In this document: positions 6,759 through 14,087 of the stretch, piece by piece
Numbering within the stretch: the stretch's first letter is position 1
How the letters are laid out: every line of letters begins with the position of its first letter
Assembly (NCBI GenBank): GCA_024278415.1
Contig: JAJRTI010000308.1
Span: forward strand, 1 to 14,087
Source: Planctomycetota bacterium
GTDB lineage: Bacteria; Planctomycetota; Brocadiia; JAJRTI01
Length of the DNA: 14,087 bases
Reading direction: 5' to 3'
Position numbers and translations under genes: made by a program
The notes under the pieces: model-generated
Database searches by the model: none
Told to the model about the DNA's origin: nothing
What the model saw: only the letters and a program-made list of their open reading frames with translations

Positions 6759-6792
6759 ACGGACGGTCCCGAGGCTTCGGGATCCGCTCCTT

Positions 6793-7581
6793 TTAGGCAA
6801 ACAGTTTCGTCAAGAACTTGAAGTTCGCGCGAATCGATTCCTCAGGCGACAGGCCTTCCGCGGACTTCCACTGCTCCGCAAGCACCCACACGTCGGCCAC
6901 GTCCAAGCCGTTGACGAAATCCCGCACGATCGTGAAGTCCACGATGCCCTTGCCAAACTCAGTCTCGTCGTCCTTCACGCTCAGATCGTCGGAAACATAA
7001 TCCTTCAAGTGCACGAGCCGCGTGCGCGGGGCCATGAGTTCCAGAACGGGCTCCATGTTCGCAGTGGTCTTGCGCACCCAACCCAGGTCGGGACAGTACG
7101 ACACAAGCGCGGGGTCGGTAGCGGAGTCGAGTGCGCGCAGGAGCTGTGCGTCGTTTTCGATCTCCCAGTAGTGGTTGTGGTAGCAGAACGTCACCCCTTG
7201 ATCGGCGCACTGCCGGCCGATCGCGTTGAGCTGCGCCGCGCCGGCGAGGAGGCGCTTCGCGTCGTTGGCCCCGCTCATGACGATGCACTTCGTGCCGCAG
7301 CCCACGGCGAAGTTGATGATCGCGGCCATCTCATCGCGGTCGCTGTCGGCCTTGGACGGGTCGTCGAAGTTCCAGCCCGTGTGCAGCGCGGCCAGTTGCA
7401 CGCCGTGCTGGTCGAGCACCGCCTTGAACTCGGCCGGGTCATCCATGTTCAGGAACCGAGCGCCAATTTCGAGTCCCTCATAACCGGCCGCGGCGACTTC
7501 CGCGACCGTGTGGTCGCGCCGGGTCGAACGCTCCTGGTCCCATGTGATCGTCTGACAGCCAAGATGGATCTGTGGTGGCAC
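6793..7581 (-). CDS. Sugar phosphate isomerase/epimerase, IolE/tagatose-epimerase-like, GTG start
   Basis: The 262-residue product is a full-length AP-endonuclease-2-type TIM barrel. HLGCQTITW (6-14) is the usual first strand. The metal site looks complete: E140 in CYHNHYWE, D165 in CPDLGW, H191 in HLKDY and E236 in VLAEQ, matching the Glu-Asp-His-Glu set of epimerases and inosose dehydratases. It probably isomerises or dehydrates a sugar or cyclitol in the cytoplasm, possibly feeding on products of the hydrolases nearby; the substrate is not determined. I place the start at GTG 7581 because GAGGAG lies 6 bases upstream and the protein begins directly before the first beta strand. The upstream ATG at 7698 would add 39 residues unlike the family. 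It is transcribed away from the glycosyltransferase gene. Confidence 0.9.
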   Translation of the reverse strand: MPPQIHLGCQTITWDQERSTRRDHTVAEVAAAGYEGLEIGARFLNMDDPAEFKAVLDQHGVQLAALHTGWNFDDPSKADSDRDEMAAIINFAVGCGTKCIVMSGANDAKRLLAGAAQLNAIGRQCADQGVTFCYHNHYWEIENDAQLLRALDSATDPALVSYCPDLGWVRKTTANMEPVLELMAPRTRLVHLKDYVSDDLSVKDDETEFGKGIVDFTIVRDFVNGLDVADVWVLAEQWKSAEGLSPEESIRANFKFLTKLFA

Positions 7582-7587
7582 GTTGGA

Positions 7588-7593
7588 CTCCTC
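7588..7593 (-). promoter_or_regulatory. Ribosome-binding site deciding the GTG start of the isomerase
   Basis: GAGGAG on the minus strand lies 6 bases before GTG 7581-7579. Confidence 0.75.
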
Positions 7594-7688
7594 GAAAAGT
7601 CTGGTGGGGCAATGCCGACTTCGCTCCGCAACCACGCCGTGCGGCAACGCCGGTCGCCACAGGAGCGACGCAGAAAGGTCGATTGCAT

Positions 7689-7717
7689 GTGATAGCACGA
7701 AGCTGAACGGCGTTCAA
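7689..7717 (-). promoter_or_regulatory. Candidate promoter for the isomerase gene
   Basis: On the minus strand TTGAAC (7717-7712) and TATCAC (7694-7689) are 17 bases apart, each matching 4/6 of the sigma-70 consensus. The leader would be about 100 bases. It is back to back with the glycosyltransferase promoter at 7731-7759. Confidence 0.3.
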
Positions 7718-7730
7718 CCGGCGGGCCGGC

Positions 7731-7759
7731 TTGCCGCCCGGGCGCGAGGCATGTAGAAT
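7731..7759 (+). promoter_or_regulatory. Candidate promoter for the glycosyltransferase gene
   Basis: TTGCCG (7731-7736) and TAGAAT (7754-7759) are 17 bases apart, matching 4/6 and 5/6 of the sigma-70 consensus. The leader would be about 107 bases. No further structure is evident between 7760 and 7872. Confidence 0.4.
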
Positions 7760-7872
7760 GCCCCCCGCGTCCGGGTCGAGTGGGCCGCGGCGGGGCACGA
7801 CACCCAGCAAACGAACGCGCACACACGCCAGCAACCGCGGGCCTCCAGCAAAGGACAAGACTTGAGCGATTC

Positions 7873-8967
7873 ATGAAGATCCTCCACATCGATACCGAGC
7901 GCACCTGGCGCGGCGGGGAGCAGCAGATGCTCTACCTTGCCAAGGGCCTCATGGCCGACGGCCACGAATGCCTGGCCGTGTGCCGCCGCGGCGGCGCGGC
8001 CGCGGACCAGATTCGGGACACCCGCGTGCCCGTGGTCGACATGCCCATGCACGGCGAGGCCGACCTGCTCGCGGCCGCGCGCATCGCCAAGCTTGCCAAG
8101 CGCGAGGGGGCCGACATCCTCCACGCGCACACCTCCCACGCGCACATGCTCGCGTCGCTCGCCAAGGCCGTGTTTCGCACCCGGGCCAAGCTCGTCGTCC
8201 ATCGCCGCGTCGACTTCAGCATCCACAAACTTCCCCTGCGCCTCAGCCTCCTCAAATACCGCTTCGGCGTCGACCGCTACATCGCCGTGTCGCGGGCTAT
8301 CCGCGACGTGCTCATCGCCGACGGCGTGCCAGCCGACCGGATCGACTTGGTCAACAGTTGCACGGACCTGAGCCGGTTCGAAAACGTCGCGCCGGCGGAC
8401 TTGCGCGCGGAGTTCGGCCTCCCCGGGGACAGCATCCTCGTGGGCAACGTGGGGTTCCTCGTGGGCCACAAGGACCATGCCAACCTGGTGCGCGCCGCGG
8501 CCCTGGTGCGCGAGAAGTGCCCGAACGCCCATTTCATCGTCGTGGGCGATGGCGAACTCCGGGCCGAGATCGAGGCGCTGCGCGACGAACTCGGGCTCCA
8601 CGACGCGTTTCTCCTCGCCGGCTTTCGCAGCGACGTGCCGGCCGTGCTCGCCGACTTCGACGTGTTCGCCATGTCGTCGAAGATGGAAGGCTTCGGCGGC
8701 GCCTGCCTCGAAGCTATGGCCATGCACGTGCCAGTGGTGACCACCGACGCCGGAGGGATGAAGGAGTACGTCGAGGATGGCGTGAACGGCCGCGTGGTCC
8801 CCGCGCGCGATCCCGAAGCCCTCGCGCAGGCGATCCTCGACGTGATTGAGCATCCGGAGCAAACGCAACGACTCGTCGAGGCGGGCCGGCGAACAGTCGT
8901 CGAGGGCTACTCGATCGACGTGCTCACGCAACGCACGTTGGAAGTGTACAGGCGAGCCATGGGCTGA
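7873..8967 (+). CDS. GT4-family glycosyltransferase
   Basis: The 364-residue product is a complete GT-B glycosyltransferase of family 4. The N-terminal Rossmann half opens with MKILHIDTERTWRGGEQQ, including the glycine-rich acceptor loop, and carries LHAHTSHAH (83-91). The C-terminal nucleotide-sugar half has VGNVGFLVGHKDH (190-202), VVGDGELR (223-230) and the EGFGGACLE motif (272-280), whose E272 and E280 form the GT4 E-x7-E signature. It would transfer a sugar from a nucleotide donor to a membrane glycan such as lipopolysaccharide core or O-antigen; donor and acceptor are not determined. The ATG at 7873 is chosen because it precedes the first strand directly, although its ribosome-binding site is weak. 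An in-frame start at 7780 would add 31 unlikely residues. It stands alone on the plus strand. Confidence 0.9.
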   Translation: MKILHIDTERTWRGGEQQMLYLAKGLMADGHECLAVCRRGGAAADQIRDTRVPVVDMPMHGEADLLAAARIAKLAKREGADILHAHTSHAHMLASLAKAVFRTRAKLVVHRRVDFSIHKLPLRLSLLKYRFGVDRYIAVSRAIRDVLIADGVPADRIDLVNSCTDLSRFENVAPADLRAEFGLPGDSILVGNVGFLVGHKDHANLVRAAALVREKCPNAHFIVVGDGELRAEIEALRDELGLHDAFLLAGFRSDVPAVLADFDVFAMSSKMEGFGGACLEAMAMHVPVVTTDAGGMKEYVEDGVNGRVVPARDPEALAQAILDVIEHPEQTQRLVEAGRRTVVEGYSIDVLTQRTLEVYRRAMG

Positions 8968-9032
8968 GGGCCCTCCCCTGCTCTTTACCCACACCTCCAA
9001 ACTCTTGCGAGGTCGCTCTCGTGCGGACTCCC

Positions 9033-9049
9033 GGACCCCAAGGGGGTCC
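9033..9049. terminator. Hairpin after the glycosyltransferase gene
   Basis: GGACCCC (9033-9039) pairs with GGGGTCC (9043-9049) around a 3-base loop. No T-tract follows. Together with the next hairpin it separates the convergent glycosyltransferase and DUF2330-like genes. Confidence 0.5.
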
Positions 9050-9059
9050 CGTATGATAG

Positions 9060-9092
9060 CCCAGGGTTGCGGCCGCAGGCCGCTACCCTGGG
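9060..9092. terminator. Long two-part hairpin between convergent genes
   Basis: CCCAGGGT (9060-9067) pairs with ACCCTGGG (9085-9092), and GCGGCC (9069-9074) with GGCCGC (9078-9083), around a GCA loop. The stem is 14 pairs with one internal mismatch. It reads equally on both strands, so it could serve both genes as a terminator. Similar CCCAGGGT...ACCCTGGG palindromes occur between genes in PVC genomes, from memory and unverified here. Confidence 0.55.
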
Positions 9093-9121
9093 AACAAGGC
9101 GCCCAAACCCACCATTCTTCC

Positions 9122-10336
9122 CTACCCCTTCAAGTGCTGCCAGAGCGCGTACTGCGCCACCACGCTCAGGGCGACGAAGATCGCGCTGAACAGCACACAG
9201 AAGCCGATCGCGGCCCCGCGCGAACGAAACCGAGGCGCGCGCCCTGGCGCGGGATGCGCGGTCTGGTACGCGAGCACGAGCCCCATGCCCACTACCGTGA
9301 GGCACGTCCACAGCCCCAACCGCGCGTAGCCCCACCAGCGCCGGTGCAACAACAAGCCCGCCAGCCCCGCGCTCACGTACGCCAGAAACCCGGCCACGGC
9401 AAGTGCGGTGAGGAGTGAGCCAAACGGGCCGTACGAGAGCGATTCGATCGATTTCGCGAACGCGATGCCGCGCGGCCGATGGCGTTCGAACTCGATATCG
9501 CGCGCCGGCCAGCCCGCCGGTGCGTCATACTGGAACGTCGTGTGGGCAATGCGCTCCACCGGGAGGCCCTCTTTGAAACGCGCCGGCGTGTGGGGGCTGA
9601 ACCGCGAGAGGATGTCCCGCTTGATCGACCAGCCTTTGCCCAAGGGCCGCACCGGCCGGACGTAACCCATCACGTACACGAGCCCGATGCCCTGCGCCCC
9701 CTTCTGGCGAGCCCACAGCGGGCAGATGGGCCGCGGCGCTGGGAACTCCACGTACACGCACGCGGCGCGCGGCAGGCGCGTGGGGGCCGGTTCGTCTTTG
9801 GCCGTGAGCACCACGAACGCGTGCTCGCCCGTGAGGTAAGGCTTCAACAACCCCTCCCCTTCAGGCAGCGCCGGGTCGCCCGCCTTGGCCACGCGCACCG
9901 ACAGATGCTCGCGGGGGATCGTGGCTTGCCGCCACGGCGAGTGGCCGCCATGGGGCCGCGGAGGCAGAAACGCGAACTCGAAGAACATCGGATAGATCTG
10001 CGTCGCTCGCGCGACCATGAGGAACCCATGCACCCAGCAGCGGGCCCCCCAATACGCGTCGTGGCCCGAAAACCGCGGGAAGCCCTGGCAAATGGACACG
10101 CGCACGTCTCGCGCCCGCGCCGGCACGGGCATCACCCACGTCGCCCCGGCCGCCAACGGCACATACACGAGCATCCGCTGCACCCCATCGCGGTACGCAA
10201 TCGCAACCGCCCCCTGGTGCGGCGTCACCTCGACTCCCTCGCCCGCGCCACGCGGCCGCAGCGTGATGCCGCACGCGAAAGCGGATTCGGCAACCGCCGC
10301 GACGGCAAGCACAGCTAACCAGAATCGCGCGCTCAG
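9122..10336 (-). CDS. Secreted DUF2330-like protein with C-terminal membrane helices; probable CTG start
   Basis: The product is about 404 residues. It begins with a clear signal peptide whose AFA-C junction falls at residues 19-22. The next 250 residues are extracytoplasmic, with an N-terminal part (about 22-85) ending in ATWVMPVPAR that resembles DUF2330 proteins, a family without known function. Three hydrophobic helices follow near the C-terminus (about 300-325, 335-357 and 375-397). The start is unusual: no ATG or GTG precedes the signal peptide in frame. CTG at 10336 overlaps the stop of the preceding gene as CTGA and has GGAGG 9 bases upstream, so I use it; GTG inside the hydrophobic stretch is a poorer alternative. 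The overlap argues for translational coupling with the propeller gene. Function is not known. Confidence 0.7.
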   Translation of the reverse strand: MSARFWLAVLAVAAVAESAFACGITLRPRGAGEGVEVTPHQGAVAIAYRDGVQRMLVYVPLAAGATWVMPVPARARDVRVSICQGFPRFSGHDAYWGARCWVHGFLMVARATQIYPMFFEFAFLPPRPHGGHSPWRQATIPREHLSVRVAKAGDPALPEGEGLLKPYLTGEHAFVVLTAKDEPAPTRLPRAACVYVEFPAPRPICPLWARQKGAQGIGLVYVMGYVRPVRPLGKGWSIKRDILSRFSPHTPARFKEGLPVERIAHTTFQYDAPAGWPARDIEFERHRPRGIAFAKSIESLSYGPFGSLLTALAVAGFLAYVSAGLAGLLLHRRWWGYARLGLWTCLTVVGMGLVLAYQTAHPAPGRAPRFRSRGAAIGFCVLFSAIFVALSVVAQYALWQHLKG

Positions 10337-11967
10337 CGTCCTGTCCCTCCACGCAACTCGCCGAGGACCAGCACTTGGGCGCGGTCGGTGCCGACTACGA
10401 CCGCGGCCGCGGCATCGCCGTCCAGATCGCCCACGCACAAAGAACGCACCCCGGCTCCGACGGAGCCGAGCATGGCGACCGCGCCCGTCGCCGAGACGCG
10501 GGCCAGCGTGCCGTCGCTGGCGCCAACGACAATGCGGGGCGACGCTCCGGGGACGAGACAAGCCGCGGACAACGGGGCCGCCACAGTGGCGCGCCAAAGC
10601 ACGCGGCCATCGCCGATGCGGAACGCGTACACGTCGCCGTCCAGCGTCACGACCACGGCCTCTTGCGCGCCGTCCCCATCCAGATCAACTGCCACTAGCG
10701 CCGCGACACGGAACGCTCCCGTGGGGAACGTCCACTTCCTGCCAAAAGGCTCGACCGCGTCGAACGCGGACACCACGCCGCTACGCTCGTCCGCGGTCAC
10801 GATCATCGGCGCGGCGTTCGCGCCCGGGCGCACGAACCGAATGCGCTCCGGGCCGTAGGGGTTGCGATACCGATGGATCATCTCGCCCTGCGGCGTGAGC
10901 AGGTAGTTCGAGCGCGCGTACGTCGGCCCGCCGGTGGCCAACGCGATCTCCGGCCGGCCGTCGCCGTCCATGTCCGCCAGATCGAGCGACGACGGGTTGC
11001 CGCCGGATTGATACGTGTGCCACAGCACCTGGCCCTCGCGCGACAGGGCGAAGAGCGTGCCGAACACGCGGCGCGCGCCGTGCTTGAACGTGTTCGACCC
11101 GGCCAGCACCTCCAGCTTGCCGTCGCCGTCGAGGTCGGCCGCGCGCACGACGATGAACTCGCCGTCGCCAGCCACGTACCGGCCCGTGCCGTACTCGCCG
11201 GGCAACTGGCGCTTGATCTCGAAGCCTTTGTTGCTGAATTCCCACAGCTTCTTGCCGAGCGGATCGAGGCAATAGACGCGTGTGTTGTCGCACGCGGCCA
11301 CGATCTCCGCGTTGCCGTCCGCATCGAGATCCGCGACCAACACGTCGTTGACCGGGCTATTTGCCGCGAAGGACCACGCCTTCTTGCCTGTGTTCGTCAG
11401 CGCGTACACATGGCCGTCCGCGCTCGCGGCCACGACGTAGGCCGGGCCATTGGCTTCGAGTCGCCCGACGGCCAGCGCGTTGATCGCGCCCTTGGCCTTG
11501 GCCCACTGCCACCTCGTAGCTGGGGGCTGCGCGGCCGCGTTCGGCTCTTTGGCGACGAGAGCAAGTGCGGCGACCTCCGCGAGCGCGGCCTTAGCCTTCA
11601 CCAACGCCTCGGCCCCCGGCTTGAGCGCGGGGAGATCGAACACGTGCCGGCCCCGCGGCAACGACAGCGTCACGCGGCCGTTGCCGCGCGGGGGTGCAAC
11701 GACTTCGCCGTTGACCACCACGTCGCCCTCCTCCGCGCACGGCAACGTCAGGACCGTATCGCGCTCGCAGATCGCGACACCGCGCCCCGTTGCAAAGTCG
11801 AGATCCACCGCGACCGGCGCGGTGCTGCTCATCAAGACTTCTCCGCACGTGAGGCGCGTCGCGTTGGCCAGCGCGATCTGCGATGGTCCGACGAGGCAGA
11901 GCTGTCCATCGAATTGAATCGGCCCCACCTTGTGCGCGCCTGGTTCGCTGGCCACGATCGAGAGCAT
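10333..11967 (-). CDS. FG-GAP/PQQ-like beta-propeller protein, probably the 3' half of an interrupted gene
   Basis: The 544-residue reading frame has two parts. Residues 1 to about 115 look like the last beta-sheet domain of a heparinase-II/III-like enzyme, including a GRGVAICERDTVLTL strand pair. From about 155 comes a beta-propeller with five calcium-type DxDxDG loops at D213, D278, D332, D428 and D514, the last with its glycine changed to alanine. GxxxW strand ends recur, as in FG-GAP/VCBS and PQQ-like repeats. Such propellers are extracellular and bind glycans or proteins. The frame has no signal peptide, its ATG 11967 has only a poorly spaced AAGG, and it lies in the same frame as the upstream gene, separated by TAG plus one codon. 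I think it is the continuation of that gene. If separate, it depends on coupled re-initiation. Confidence 0.75.
   Translation of the reverse strand: MLSIVASEPGAHKVGPIQFDGQLCLVGPSQIALANATRLTCGEVLMSSTAPVAVDLDFATGRGVAICERDTVLTLPCAEEGDVVVNGEVVAPPRGNGRVTLSLPRGRHVFDLPALKPGAEALVKAKAALAEVAALALVAKEPNAAAQPPATRWQWAKAKGAINALAVGRLEANGPAYVVAASADGHVYALTNTGKKAWSFAANSPVNDVLVADLDADGNAEIVAACDNTRVYCLDPLGKKLWEFSNKGFEIKRQLPGEYGTGRYVAGDGEFIVVRAADLDGDGKLEVLAGSNTFKHGARRVFGTLFALSREGQVLWHTYQSGGNPSSLDLADMDGDGRPEIALATGGPTYARSNYLLTPQGEMIHRYRNPYGPERIRFVRPGANAAPMIVTADERSGVVSAFDAVEPFGRKWTFPTGAFRVAALVAVDLDGDGAQEAVVVTLDGDVYAFRIGDGRVLWRATVAAPLSAACLVPGASPRIVVGASDGTLARVSATGAVAMLGSVGAGVRSLCVGDLDGDAAAAVVVGTDRAQVLVLGELRGGTGR
10346..10350 (-). 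promoter_or_regulatory. Ribosome-binding site supporting the CTG start
   Basis: GGAGG on the minus strand lies 9 bases before CTG 10336-10334, inside the end of the propeller gene. Confidence 0.5.
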
Positions 11968-11973
11968 GGGCTA
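11968..11973 (-). other. In-frame TAG joining the heparinase-like and propeller reading frames
   Basis: On the minus strand the reading ...GTC GAC GAC TAG CCC ATG... keeps one frame across the stop. The sequence on both sides (ATLLKVDD, then PMLSIVASEPG) reads like one continuous beta-sheet region of a heparinase-like C-terminal domain. Confidence 0.7.
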
Positions 11974-14087
11974 GTCGTCGACCTTCAGCAGCGTCGCGGC
12001 GGCCGTGGTGCACGGGAGCCGCGTCACGTCGTACTGGTGCGCGGCCCGGCCTTGGTCCTCGCCGCGCTCGAAGCCGGAGTTGCCCACGAGATTGCGGCCC
12101 TTGGCGCGCAGCTCGACCGCGTCGTGCCAAACCTGCCCGTCCGCGACCTTGTAGTCGGTCGTGCCGCAATAGACCTCAATGCGCCGGCCCTTGCCTGCGG
12201 GAATGGAAAACGTGGTCTGCTGCTCCTGCCACTCCTCGCCGGCGAACTCGAGCTTGCCGAGCACGCGTCGCGTCGCGGGATCGATGGCGAACACGCGCGC
12301 GCCGACTACGCCGTTCGTGCGCGCGGCTGAGGCGAGCGTCAGTTCGCTCACGTCGTCCGGCACGGCCACTGATTGCACCATGCACTGCCACTTGCCCGGC
12401 ACGGTCTTGATGGATAGGCACGCCTCGCCCTTGAACGCGCCACTGCGCTGCAAGAATGCGGTCTGCTTCGTCGATTGCCACCGTCGCCAGCGCGTGGGCA
12501 GCGTCACGTCGGGTGTGGCGTAGAGCACGTGGACGAACGATCGGCTCTGGCCCACGGCAAGCTCCGCAGCCTGCTTCGTGCGCATCACCTTCACGCCCTC
12601 GTCGTCCACCAGATACGCGCCGGGCTGGTCGCTTCGGATCGTGAATGCCGCGCCGCCCCGCACATTCGTCAGCGTGCGTCCGTCGAACGTGGGAGTTCCC
12701 ACGGTCCGCCATTGGCAAGCGAGATCGTAGTGGCCGGGCCGTTTCGCCCGGACCGTATCCGTCACGATCATGCACTGGCCCTTGAGCCAGGTCACGGTGC
12801 GCGACCAATCGGCCGCGTTGTAGTTGGGCAGGACCGACTGCACGAAGCCGGCTTCCCGCAGGTCGGCCTGGAGCCGCAAGTCACACAGCCGGGGCAGGGA
12901 GTCCGGCCCGCGGCCGTCGCGGCGCACGAGCACGGTGTTCTGATACTTCATCTCCGTCGCGCCCCACTTGCCCCCGGTCAACACCGCGCCCCCGCGGTCG
13001 CTGAAGCTGCGCACCGCGTTGCCGTCGCCGACCTTGTGCAAGCCGGTGTTGATGCCGTCGAGCAGCAGGTACTGGTCTTGGCTGGCGAAGCCCGTGCGCA
13101 GCGCGGCTTGCCGGAACGCGCGCACGGCGGGCACCGGACTCTCCCCGCGCCGGCGCACGACGTTCGCGTACACGATCTTGTCCAGTGGATACGAATGCAC
13201 GCCGTCCAACTCGATCGGCGGCTTCGCGGCGCCGGCGTATGGAAACGTCCATGGGGTGAACGCGAGCCCGCCCGCGTGCACGCGCGGCGGTTGCTGCGAC
13301 TGCGGCGCCAGCGCGGCCGCGAGCCACTTCCAGCGCGGGTCGCGCTGGAACCATGACGTCAGATAGATCGCCTCGCTCATGTGCCCAAAGAAATAGCGTT
13401 GCGGCGTCGTGCACAGCGCGGCGTACTCGCACATCTTCGCGGCCATCCCGTTGCGGAACCACGTGCGGTCGCCGGTCGCGAGGCTGTAGAGGCCGATGGT
13501 TTCCGGGTGGAAATGCCAATACCCGTCCTCGCTCAACACGGCCGGTGTCCGCGCGAGCGTGGCCATGCCGACCGCGATGTCGCGCAAGCCCTGGTCGATC
13601 TCATCCATGGGCAGGCTGGGGTAGTATTTCTTGAAATACCGCTCGCCATAGACGACCGAGAGGCACACGAGGTGGCCGGTGGTGCGCACGTCGCCCGCGC
13701 GCCAGTCGCGGACGCGGCCGTGCCGCGCCATGCGCTTCACGTAGTCGTAGAGCAGGTTCAGCATGTCGAGCTTGAGCTGCTCGTCCACGAACGGGCTCTC
13801 CTCGACGAGGTCCCAGGCGAGGATGAGCCGCGGGATCGCGTACTTGGGCGTGGTGATCTGGCGCTCTGGCGCCCAACGCTCGTACTCCTTGATCCAGCGC
13901 CGGGCCATTTCCGCGAAGAGCTGCGCATACTCCTCCTTGCCGGTGAGGTAATACAACTCGCCGATCTTGCGCAGATCGTGCGTCGCGCCGTACCACAGCG
14001 ACTTGGCCTTCACAAACTTCTTGCGCCACGCGTCCTGCTGCTTCCTCAGCGCCGCGGGCGTGAGCAGCGCCATGTCCTTCAGTTGGA
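11971..14087 (-). CDS. Heparinase II/III-like (polysaccharide lyase-type) protein, 5' end outside window
   Basis: About 705 residues are visible; the frame is open at the right edge, so ATG 14073 is probably internal and a signal peptide would lie outside. Counting from that Met, residues 1-250 form an alpha/alpha toroid, with EDGYWHFHPETIGLY (182-196) near the expected active site. A beta-sheet domain starts about residue 330: LLLDGINTGLHKVGDGN (336-352) keeps H346, D350 and N352 of the family's H-x-D-x-N region. The usual HNT motif reads YQNT (377-380), with Gln for His. A jelly-roll, carbohydrate-binding-like insert follows (about 540-658), with NLVGNSGFERG after it. The family cleaves uronic-acid glycans such as heparin-like or alginate-type polymers by beta-elimination; activity here is uncertain. 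It ends at TAG 11971-11973, and the same frame continues into the propeller gene. Confidence 0.8.
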   Translation of the reverse strand, partial: QLKDMALLTPAALRKQQDAWRKKFVKAKSLWYGATHDLRKIGELYYLTGKEEYAQLFAEMARRWIKEYERWAPERQITTPKYAIPRLILAWDLVEESPFVDEQLKLDMLNLLYDYVKRMARHGRVRDWRAGDVRTTGHLVCLSVVYGERYFKKYYPSLPMDEIDQGLRDIAVGMATLARTPAVLSEDGYWHFHPETIGLYSLATGDRTWFRNGMAAKMCEYAALCTTPQRYFFGHMSEAIYLTSWFQRDPRWKWLAAALAPQSQQPPRVHAGGLAFTPWTFPYAGAAKPPIELDGVHSYPLDKIVYANVVRRRGESPVPAVRAFRQAALRTGFASQDQYLLLDGINTGLHKVGDGNAVRSFSDRGGAVLTGGKWGATEMKYQNTVLVRRDGRGPDSLPRLCDLRLQADLREAGFVQSVLPNYNAADWSRTVTWLKGQCMIVTDTVRAKRPGHYDLACQWRTVGTPTFDGRTLTNVRGGAAFTIRSDQPGAYLVDDEGVKVMRTKQAAELAVGQSRSFVHVLYATPDVTLPTRWRRWQSTKQTAFLQRSGAFKGEACLSIKTVPGKWQCMVQSVAVPDDVSELTLASAARTNGVVGARVFAIDPATRRVLGKLEFAGEEWQEQQTTFSIPAGKGRRIEVYCGTTDYKVADGQVWHDAVELRAKGRNLVGNSGFERGEDQGRAAHQYDVTRLPCTTAAATLLKVDD

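Larger units (their letters stand above)
6668..6782. repeat. Cluster of four small palindromes between convergent gene ends
   Basis: Four hairpin units sit side by side. They are CCGCC/GGCGG with loop TTCA (6668-6681), a repeat shared with 1132-1157 (6692-6717), the perfect 8-bp stem CGGAACGC/GCGTTCCG with loop CTTC (6739-6758), and TCCCGA/TCGGGA with loop GGCT (6767-6782). They fill the space between the plus-strand GHL10-like gene and the minus-strand isomerase. They may act as a two-way terminator and look like a mosaic of dispersed repeats. Outside them I see nothing in 6625-6792. Confidence 0.65.

Noticed and set aside
7714..9000. Minus-strand frame of 428 codons opposite the glycosyltransferase
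   Set aside because: It is the antisense shadow of a clear GT4 gene; composition rich in His, Val, Arg and Glu is typical of such shadows.
10873..12330. Plus-strand frame of 485 codons opposite the propeller gene
   Set aside because: Antisense shadow; the minus strand shows five DxDxDG loops in order.
4468..14073. Genome-wide stop codon reassignment as explanation for the two in-frame stops
   Set aside because: TAA, TAG and TGA all end other genes here at sensible places, and the two odd stops are of different types.

Overview
The window is GC-rich bacterial DNA carrying ten protein genes, a few structured intergenic regions, and no rRNA, tRNA, CRISPR array or transposase gene that I can see. 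Gene content points to an uncultured PVC-type bacterium: Planctomycetota or relatives such as Lentisphaerota or Hydrogenedentota. The supporting genes are two xylose-isomerase-like TIM-barrel proteins, a GHL10-type hydrolase with a LamG-like tail, a heparinase-II/III-like protein and a DUF2330-like protein. The many palindromic intergenic repeats fit the same groups. The taxonomic guess is an inference and could be wrong.

Left part (1-4066), all on the minus strand. In transcription order: a small metal-binding cupin (TTG start), a membrane-anchored endonuclease/exonuclease/phosphatase (EEP) protein, a secreted clan GH-A glycoside hydrolase resembling GH51, a 407-base gap holding a nested palindromic repeat, and a sugar-phosphate isomerase/epimerase-like protein cut by the window edge. 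Middle part: a 401-base divergent region (4067-4467) has a plausible promoter for each side. Between them lies an approximately 200-base element bounded by perfect 14-base inverted repeats, which looks like a MITE or IS remnant. Then comes a plus-strand secreted GHL10-like hydrolase. It ends at a TAA, but 27 more in-frame codons of family-like C-terminus follow.

Right part. A second TIM-barrel isomerase (minus, GTG start) and a GT4 glycosyltransferase (plus) diverge from back-to-back promoters. The glycosyltransferase converges on a minus-strand block through two strong hairpins. That block reads heparinase-like protein, then FG-GAP/PQQ-like beta-propeller protein, then a DUF2330-like membrane protein. 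The first two lie in the same frame, separated only by TAG and one codon, and the second lacks its own signal peptide and good ribosome-binding site. They look like one interrupted gene.

Together the genes suggest polysaccharide breakdown and sugar handling: secreted GH and lyase-like enzymes outside, isomerases inside, and one glycosyltransferase for envelope glycan assembly. No SusC/D pair, sulfatase or sigma/anti-sigma regulator is visible. The most noteworthy observations are the two in-frame stop codons inside otherwise intact coding sequence, a pair of hairpins with a compensatory base-pair change, the foldback repeat at 804-950 and the MITE-like element at 4159-4358.
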